From Mytilus trossulus (taxonomy: Eukaryota; Mollusca; Bivalvia; Mytilida; Mytilidae), in contig NC_086381.1 of the NCBI RefSeq assembly GCF_036588685.1, positions 49,103,431 through 49,167,430 on the forward strand: 64,000 nt of DNA, in the 5' to 3' direction. Positions 12,201 to 21,200 of the stretch are shown piece by piece. Each line of letters begins with the position of its first letter. Position 1 is the first letter of the stretch. Position numbers and translations under genes: made by a program. The notes under the pieces are model-generated. The model searched no databases, was not told where the DNA came from, and worked only from the letters and a program-made list of their open reading frames with translations.

Positions 12201-15200
12201 AATGTTAATTCAAGACCTTAAAAGATGTATTTCATAAATCAGAAATTATTTTTTTAATCAAAAGTGTATCAATCAAATGTTTAAAAACATTTTTTTTTTA
12301 TACTTTTATAAGATTAATATTAAATGTGCAATAATTAATTCTTGTTTATTTAGCAAAACAAACAACAGTTGCCTTGTTTATCTAAGAACATTTTACTACA
12401 TAAAATAATGTGGGACAATCAGAACTTTTCATGTGGGACAATCAGAACTTTTCATGTGGGACAATCAGAACTCTAAAATTTTAAAAAGTGGGACAATCGG
12501 GAATAAACCGAGTGTCTTCCCGATTGTCCCACTTTTTGAAATTACAGGTAAAAAGGTAATGAAATTTTGTGGGACAATCGGGAATATGTTTGTGGGACAA
12601 TTGGGAAGTTTAAATGTGGGACAATTGGGAACTGTTTTTTTAGTGATCAATTTGTTTTTACAGCATGTTGCAGTTAATCCACATGATCAAAGGTTACTAA
12701 TCAATGTAACTTATTAAAATAGGAACAAAATAGGAACAAATAATAATATTTACATATCTTATTTTGCTCATAGAAGGTACAATTGAAGTATCATATACTA
12801 TAATATGAAGTCTATTCAAAAATTAAAAAAAATTAGTCTAAGATGCATATTTTTTTTAAATTATTTTTTATTGACTTTGAACGAGTGGTCAGTACTGCGA
12901 GTACTCTCAGATCTGTAATTAGTGTCTTTGTTGTGGTGATATTCCAAGCCAGGAGCCTGTAAGTCAGTGGTTGTCGTTTTTTTGCCGTGTAACATATTTG
13001 TTTTTTATTCATTATTTGGTACATAAATTTTGCCATAAGTTTTTTCGTTTGAATTGTTTTACATAAATTTTGGGGCCTTTTGTAGCTATGTGGTATGGGA
13101 TTTGCTCATTGTTGAAGGCCGTATGGTGACCTATAGTTGTTAATTTCTGTGTCATTTGGTCTCTTTGGGAGAGCTGTCTCATTGGCAATCATACCACATC
13201 TTTTTTATTTCTTATGGAAGTCTGGCTCTTCTTTATTATTGGTGAAGAGTCCTGTTGAGTGCAAAACAATGGGAAAATTGGAAAAACAACCTTTAAGGAG
13301 GCTCGAGGGTATAAAAATTTCAGGAAAAAATTAAACATTGGGTTTTCATTACAAATTTTATGTGTTACCTTTTGTAGTTGTTACTTTATCACATGGTACA
13401 AAAATCATTCAAAACAATTAATTCGTGTGGGCCCCAAATGAGTTTTAAAATGTATACATCATTGAAAAAGTTCCAAATTATCTCCCTTTGGTGGAAAAAT
13501 GCCATATTTTGGCTTTAAAATTGAAATATCTTTTTCAACTCATCGGTGACCTATATTTTTTAATATAATTTCCATATAAGCTGTACTTAAACTAAATTAT
13601 TGTAAAATTTGAGCGATTTCTGTAATAATTTTCTTTTTTTATTTCGATATTAACTTTATTTCTACTATTACTTCAACAGAAAAAAACCACTTTTACACAA
13701 ATGTATGCTTCTTTCGTAGGCAGATTGTGAGCGCAAATGAACGGTGACCCCACTTTTTTATTTTATTTTTCTATTGACTTTAAGATAAAGTTCATTTATA
13801 GAAAAATGTAGAGAAATCCTATATAAATGATTTAGACCCGCGAACCCCCTTAATAGTGTTTCTTGGAAAGGCTGTTCTGGAAAAATTCTAGACAGCAGCA
13901 AATTTAGAGAAAATAGTAGGGAGTAGAAGACATGATTTTGCCAGAAGCATGTGCGTCCCATATACATTTTTTTCTTTCAAATTTCTCAAATATGTATTTT
14001 TTCAATCATTTATAACAAAGAAGTTGAAATAATAAGATTTGTGTTTTAAAAAAAGAGAAAATTTCAAAATTGACACAATGGTCAATTTGACACAAAAAAG
14101 TAATAAAATTTTATAAAACTTTCTTATATTAACACCTACTTCTATTTTTTTTTAGTTACTAGGTCTATTCAGATTGGTCCACTCTATCCTTATTGAAAGT
14201 ATGGAAAAAAAAGTTGTGAAACTGTGATTTTTTTTCATGATAATAGCCAAAAAAATTGATAAAAGATGAACTTAACTGGGAAAATCATCAGAATTGGGTA
14301 CATTCAAATGGCCGTAGCAAAAATAAGTGCACACCATAAGATTTTTTCATCACCAATTATTTTCTACAGTCATATATAAACACAAAAATCAGGTTAAGAA
14401 AAAATGTTAATTCAAGACCTTAAAAGATGTATTTCATAAATCAGAAATTATTTTTTTAATCAAAAGTGTATCAATCAAATGTTTAAAAACATTTTTTTTT
14501 TATACTTTTATAAGATTAATATTAAATGTGCAATAATTAATTCTTGTTTATTTAGCAAAACAAACAACAGTTGCCTTGTTTATCTAAGAACATTTTACTA
14601 CATAAAATAATGTGGGACAATCAGAACTTTTCATGTGGGACAATCAGAACTTTTCATGTGGGACAATCAGAACTCTAAAATTTTAAAAAGTGGGACAATC
14701 GGGAATAAACCGAGTGTCTTCCCGATTGTCCCACTTTTTGAAATTACAGGTAAAAAGGTAATGAAATTTTGTGGGACAATCGGGAATATGTTTGTGGGAC
14801 AATTGGGAAGTTTAAATGTGGGACAATTGGGAACTGTTTTTTTAGTGATCAATTTGTTTTTACAGCATGTTGCAGTTAATCCACATGATCAAAGGTTACT
14901 AATCAATGTAACTTATTAAAATAGGAACAAAATAGGAACAAATAATAATATTTACATATCTTATTTTGCTCATAGAAGGTACAATTGAAGTATCATATAC
15001 TATAATATGAAGTCTATTCAAAAATTAAAAAAAATTAGTCTAAGATGCATATTTTTTTTAAATTATTTTTTATTGACTTTGAACGAGTGGTCAGTACTGC
15101 GAGTACTCTCAGATCTGTAATTAGTGTCTTTGTTGTGGTGATATTCCAAGCCAGGAGCCTGTAAGTCAGTGGTTGTCGTTTTTTTGCCGTGTAACATATT

Positions 15201-18200
15201 TGTTTTTTATTCATTATTTGGTACATAAATTTTGCCATAAGTTTTTTCGTTTGAATTGTTTTACATAAATTTTGGGGCCTTTTGTAGCTATGTGGTATGG
15301 GATTTGCTCATTGTTGAAGGCCGTATGGTGACCTATAGTTGTTAATTTCTGTGTCATTTGGTCTCTTTGGGAGAGCTGTCTCATTGGCAATCATACCACA
15401 TCTTTTTTATTTCTTATGGAAGTCTGGCTCTTCTTTATTATTGGTGAAGAGTCCTGTTGAGTGCAAAACAATGGGAAAATTGGAAAAACAACCTTTAAGG
15501 AGGCTCGAGGGTATAAAAATTTCAGGAAAAAATTAAACATTGGGTTTTCATTACAAATTTTATGTGTTACCTTTTGTAGTTGTTACTTTATCACATGGTA
15601 CAAAAATCATTCAAAACAATTAATTCGTGTGGGCCCCAAATGAGTTTTAAAATGTATACATCATTGAAAAAGTTCCAAATTATCTCCCTTTGGTGGAAAA
15701 ATGCCATATTTTGGCTTTAAAATTGAAATATCTTTTTCAACTCATCGGTGACCTATATTTTTTAATATAATTTCCATATAAGCTGTACTTAAACTAAATT
15801 ATTGTAAAATTTGAGCGATTTCTGTAATAATTTTCTTTTTTTATTTCGATATTAACTTTATTTCTACTATTACTTCAACAGAAAAAAACCACTTTCACAC
15901 AAATGTATGCTTCTTTCGTAGGCAGATTGTGAGCGCAAATGAACGGTGACCCCACTTTTTTATTTTATTTTTCTATTGACTTTAAGATAAAGTTCATTTA
16001 TAGAAAAATGTAGAGAAATCCTATATAAATGATTTAGACCCGCGAACCCCCTTAATAGTGTTTCTTGGAAAGGCTGTTCTGGAAAAATTCTAGACAGCAG
16101 CAAATTTAGAGAAAATAGTAGGGAGTAGAAGACATGATTTTGCCAGAAGCATGTGCGTCCCATATACATTTTTTTCTTTCAAATTTCTCAAATATGTATT
16201 TTTTCAATCATTTATAACAAAGAAGTTGAAATAATAAGATTTGTGTTTTAAAAAAAGAGAAAATTTCAAAATTGACACAATGGTCAATTTGACACAAAAA
16301 AGTAATAAAATTTTATAAAACTTTCTTATATTAACACCTACTTCTATTTTTTTTTAGTTACTAGGTCTATTCAGATTGGTCCACTCTATCTTTATTGAAA
16401 GTATGGAAAAAAAAGTTGTGAAACTGTGATTTTTTTTCATGATAATAGCCAAAAAAATTGATAAAAGATGAACTTAACTGGGAAAATCATCAGAATTTGG
16501 TACATTCAAATGGCCGTAGCAAAAATAAGTGCACACCATAAGATTTTTTCATCACCAATTATTTTCTACAGTCATATATAAACACAAAAATCAGGTTAAG
16601 AAAAAATGTTAATTCAAGACCTTAAAAGATGTATTTCATAAATCAGAAATTATTTTTTTAATCAAAAGTGTATCAATCAAATGTTTAAAAACATTTTTTT
16701 TTTATACTTTTATAAGATTAATATTAAATGTGCAATAATTAATTCTTGTTTATTTAGCAAAACAAACAACAGTTGCCTTGTTTATCTAAGAACATTTTAC
16801 TACATAAAATAATGTGGGACAATCAGAACTTTTCATGTGGGACAATCAGAACTTTTCATGTGGGACAATCAGAACTCTAAAATTTTAAAAAGTGGGACAA
16901 TCGGGAATAAACCCTAAAAAGAAAGTCCTGTTCTATGGGAAAAGATACCAGAAATTGAAATCAATGATATAGCAATGTGTTTAGTGATTTTTTGTGAAAG
17001 TTTAAAGCATTTTTCAATCTTTATAAAATATGTCAGGAGTGTGACAAAATACTGAAAATAGAAGGCTTTTTCTACATACAATTACATTAAAACGGTACAA
17101 TGAAATGACATTTTGTTTTTTGCAAATGATCACAAAAACTCAGGGCGTACAAAGTTTACTATTGTAACTGAAATATATTAAGATTCTTTTTATTGGCAAA
17201 AACTTCAATCACTAGTTACTATTATTTTTTTCAAATTAAACTATTCAATTTGAATGTTATTATATGATTTAGCAGAAAAGATGGAAATTTTAGTTTCAAA
17301 ATTTTCCTTTTTATATTGACTTTCATTTGGAAAAGGTCTGAGCAATGTTTTCTTGACTGTTTTATTACCAAACTTGTTTTTAAGTAGTATGGTTTCTGTT
17401 AAAAAAATTGAGATGTATGTTATTAAAATTTAAGATTATTCAATGTATCTGTTTCGGTCTGCCTGAAACTTTGGAATTATAAAATTTAAAGTATTGGTAA
17501 TAGGGCAATACAAAAAGAAATACAAAATATTAAGTTTGAAGTTGGACCCCCCATGTCACACTTTTGCTTAATTTTTTTTTAAATGGCCCAATTACCTGTT
17601 TGGAAATATTTGTGTCCCAAAACACATAGAAACAACCCAAGTACCCCAGCTACACTAATCAATACTTTACTGGTTGTGGCTGAAAAAGAAAAAAATCTTA
17701 ATAAAAATAAATGTGGATTGTATTCATAGCCTATAAGCTGTCTTTATGTAATAATATTAAGTATTTGATTTTTTTCAGTGAGAACGCGCTAAAGTGGCCT
17801 TTTTTAAAAACACGCGCCTCTATTTTCAAATCCTAGCTGGAACACTGATAGGGACACAGTACAGATGATGTCCTAGCTAACATATAAAGTTATTAAGGGA
17901 CATAACTCAACAATTGTAAAAGTAACACTACAAAATTTGAACTTAAGAGTTTTGTGGTAATAAGCATTATATATACATTTCATAATATTCAAATTATTTT
18001 TATTTATAAGAAGTAAAATAAAATATACTTATACAAGTGAATTATAATGTTTAAATAATCTTCCTTTAATTTTCTCAAAAATGTACTTGTATAAGTAAAT
18101 CAATATTACAACCCCACAAAAATTCTCAAGTTTTGAGATGTAAAATCATGCCTTAAATGATTTTTCCCAGATTTTATAGCTCATTTTTTTTTTATAGTTT

Positions 18201-21200
18201 TCAATGTTTCATCTCATTAATTCAACATGTTCAATGTCTAAAGGACATTTAAGAAAGCCATAGTTTTGTTTACAGATACAAGTAAATAAAATTCACTTGT
18301 ATTATAACATGTGTAAGTATCCTACAAATTTACTTTATATTTAAGTATATTAATATTACTTCTTATGCTGTCTTATTGAAACCTTTCATCCTTGTTTATT
18401 TCCTAATGTGACAGGAATGAGATAGAAATCATACATGGCCCTAGTCAGGAGCCTGTTGTTTATTTAGTGGTTGTCATTTCTTGATGTGCATGATGTGGAT
18501 CATAATTGTGTCTTGTTTCTCGTTTTTTATATAGATAATACTATTGGTTTTCCTGTTTGAAATTACACATTGTGACATGGATGGAGAGTTGTCTCATTAG
18601 CATGTGTACTGGTACCACATTTTCTTATTTATTTTTTCTGTTATTCAAGAATTTGACATTACTTACTTGCATAGTGACACTGTTCATCTTGTTTATTAAG
18701 ATCACATGAATATGTTGTCATGGGAACATAAGAAGCTATCTGGTTTCCATGTGTTACAATTACATTGTAAATGGTTCCCTGACCTTGGTAAGATGGCAAT
18801 TTAAAGAGCGGCTTTTTGGATGATGAATATTTTATTTCTTTCAGCTGTAAACAAAAAATGAAATAAGTCTGTTAATTTATATGAAGAAGACAATTTATAA
18901 ATTAAAAGTAAAAATAAAAATAACTACCATTTGACTTTTACGAGGGGCTTAAGCATTGTGATGAATAAAAAGACAGGACAGACATGACAGAGATTAAAAT
19001 AAAATAAAAATGCAGGACACAATTTTTCAAATTTCAATATCCAAGTTTAAATTATTGCGATTTATAGAACCCTCTCACAATTTTCACAATATTAAAAGCA
19101 TTGTACTAATTTTCTCAAATTAATGCCCCAAAAAAGGGAGATAACTCACTTAAAACTGTATTCTTATGTTTGATTTCTTTGCCAGATTTATTTTGATTGA
19201 TATTAAACTTTTTTCTTCAATTCACAGTGGTGGTGCAGGGGCGGATCCAGCCATTTAAAAAAGGGGTGTTCCTAACCCAGGACAAAGGGGGTTCCAATTA
19301 CATGTCCCCATTCAAATGCATTGATCGTCCAAAAAAAGGGGAGGTTCCAACCCCGGAACCTCCCCTCTGGATCCGTGCCTGGTGGTGGAGTGATTTTAGG
19401 TTAAACTTTGCAAATAATTCCTGTCAAACCCATGCCAGGGGACTTCTAAAACTTGCAGTGAGATGAGAGTTGAGTGCTATCAGCTGTCTAAAACAAACCT
19501 TTGTTCCATGTTTCATAACATAGTTATGAGTTAACATCTTTTTCATGCCATTAAAAAAAGCTTCTTCTGTCCAATCACTGTCACCAATGTAATAAACGTA
19601 CAGCTGATAAGACAACTGTTTTAAAGCTGGTGATTGTTCACAACTTGAATCTTTCGTTGAATTTTTAGCCCATTGAAACATGACATTACTTATTTCATTT
19701 CTAAAAGCAATGTGAATGTTTGGGTCATTTTGCATGTTGAACTCTAAATTACACCCTCCTGGCACAGGAGTTGAAGCTAAAAATAGAAAAAATTGAAAAC
19801 ACACTATTAATGAACTATACAAATTTGATGTAAAATTTTCATACTTTATATACAAGGTCAACTTTTAACCATCGTGAGTGTTCAGAAATGTTTATTATGA
19901 ATGGAAGGAGAATAATAATAGCGATAATATAAGTTAAAGATGATATTGGATAAAACCATCAATGAGGCAGCAACAAATGCAAAAACAGCACTACAAATTA
20001 CACACTCAGCATGCTCAGGAAAAGTTAACATTTAATAGAATAGTTAGGCTAAGCTTTTTTAGTTGTTTGTAGTCATATTTCTAAATTAAATTTATTCATC
20101 TCTGCCTTTCTAACATTTAAGTATAAGCATACCTGACATGCCTGATGAGGTTTTATGCAGAGTAGATCAGAGTAGTGCTTCAGACACATACAATTAACAG
20201 TGAAATTTCAATTTAGCATTTGTTTATAATACAGCTCTAATAACAAGCTGGCTAACATGTATAGTCATGCTGTAAATCCTAAATATAGATTTTTTTGGAA
20301 ATGGTCATAATGAACATGATGAACATGATGAAAAAAAAGCTCTCCTTAAAAAACATGGCAACATTTTTTTTTCAAAAACACTTCAATAAATCATCATGAT
20401 CTGACATTGCCATGATTGCTTATCATAAAATTGAGAATTGAAATGGGGAATGTGTCAAAGAGACAACAATTATCATGCATGCTTATGCTTGAAAGACTTT
20501 TTTTATGGAATCTACAACAAAATTTACTTGATTTTTATCCCATCGATTAATATACATGTAATTGTGATCTTAAGCATGTTAAGGGTAGGTTGTATAAAAG
20601 ATGTTCAAGTGCATGTTCAACTATGTTCAATAGAAAATTTGAACTTGATTTCAATTTTTGGAATAAGAATGTGAAATAATGGTGGTGATGATATATTCCT
20701 TTGCTTAAAATGTATGTATAATTACATGTATATAAGAAAAATACTTGCCATCAGCTGCAATACTGATAAAAACCAGGACATTTACTGTAATATTTAGGTG
20801 TGATGTCAAATAAACATTTAGAGATGTTTGTCCGTTTATAACCACCAATATTCCAATACTACTTCCTATCTCTGAGGTTTCCATGGTGAAATTTGGATGT
20901 AATGATAGAGTGACATCTTTATACTGAGTGTGAGCCTGGATAACAGCATAATGAGCATTTTTACTAACTTGTGACACTGATAAAACTGTCTGATTATTAG
21001 GTTCCAAGGTAACAATCTCTGGCACCCATGGTTGCAGAGCTGAAAAAAATAAATATGTTATTTAAGAAATAATTCATGGGGGCTTGAATATATCGTGATT
21101 TTACCAAGGGTTGGTCCTTTATGACAAATATTTTACCCTGAGCAATAGCAAGGGGTAAAATATCAGCATAAAGGGACAACCCTTGGTAAAATCTAGATAT

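Larger units (their letters stand above)
10553..16913. mobile_element. DNA element of three head-to-tail 2202-bp units bounded by TIRs and an 8-bp target duplication
   Basis: The period is exactly 2202 bp. The left unit (10553-12509) lacks about 244 bp after its terminal motif; the next two (12510-14711, 14712-16913) are complete. Only a handful of substitutions separate the copies. The outer ends are inverted repeats of about 21 bp sharing TTCCCGATTGTCCCA, flanked by CTAAAAAG on both sides (10545-10552, 16914-16921). Each unit ends with an iteron field of GTGGGACAATC motifs. No transposase ORF is visible, so it looks non-autonomous. An 8-bp duplication fits hAT, P or Merlin-type elements. 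It lies in TM7SF3 intron 5. Confidence 0.85.

Noticed and set aside
10631..16169. Small reading frames of 60-94 codons repeated at 2202-bp spacing
   Set aside because: They recur only because the DNA unit recurs. They include dispersed-repeat DNA and iterons and show no known domain.
19424..19498. Continuation of TM7SF3 exon 3 to a stop at 19424
   Set aside because: The homologous protein continues in exon 4, which joins in phase after 19499. The extra residues look like intron read-through.
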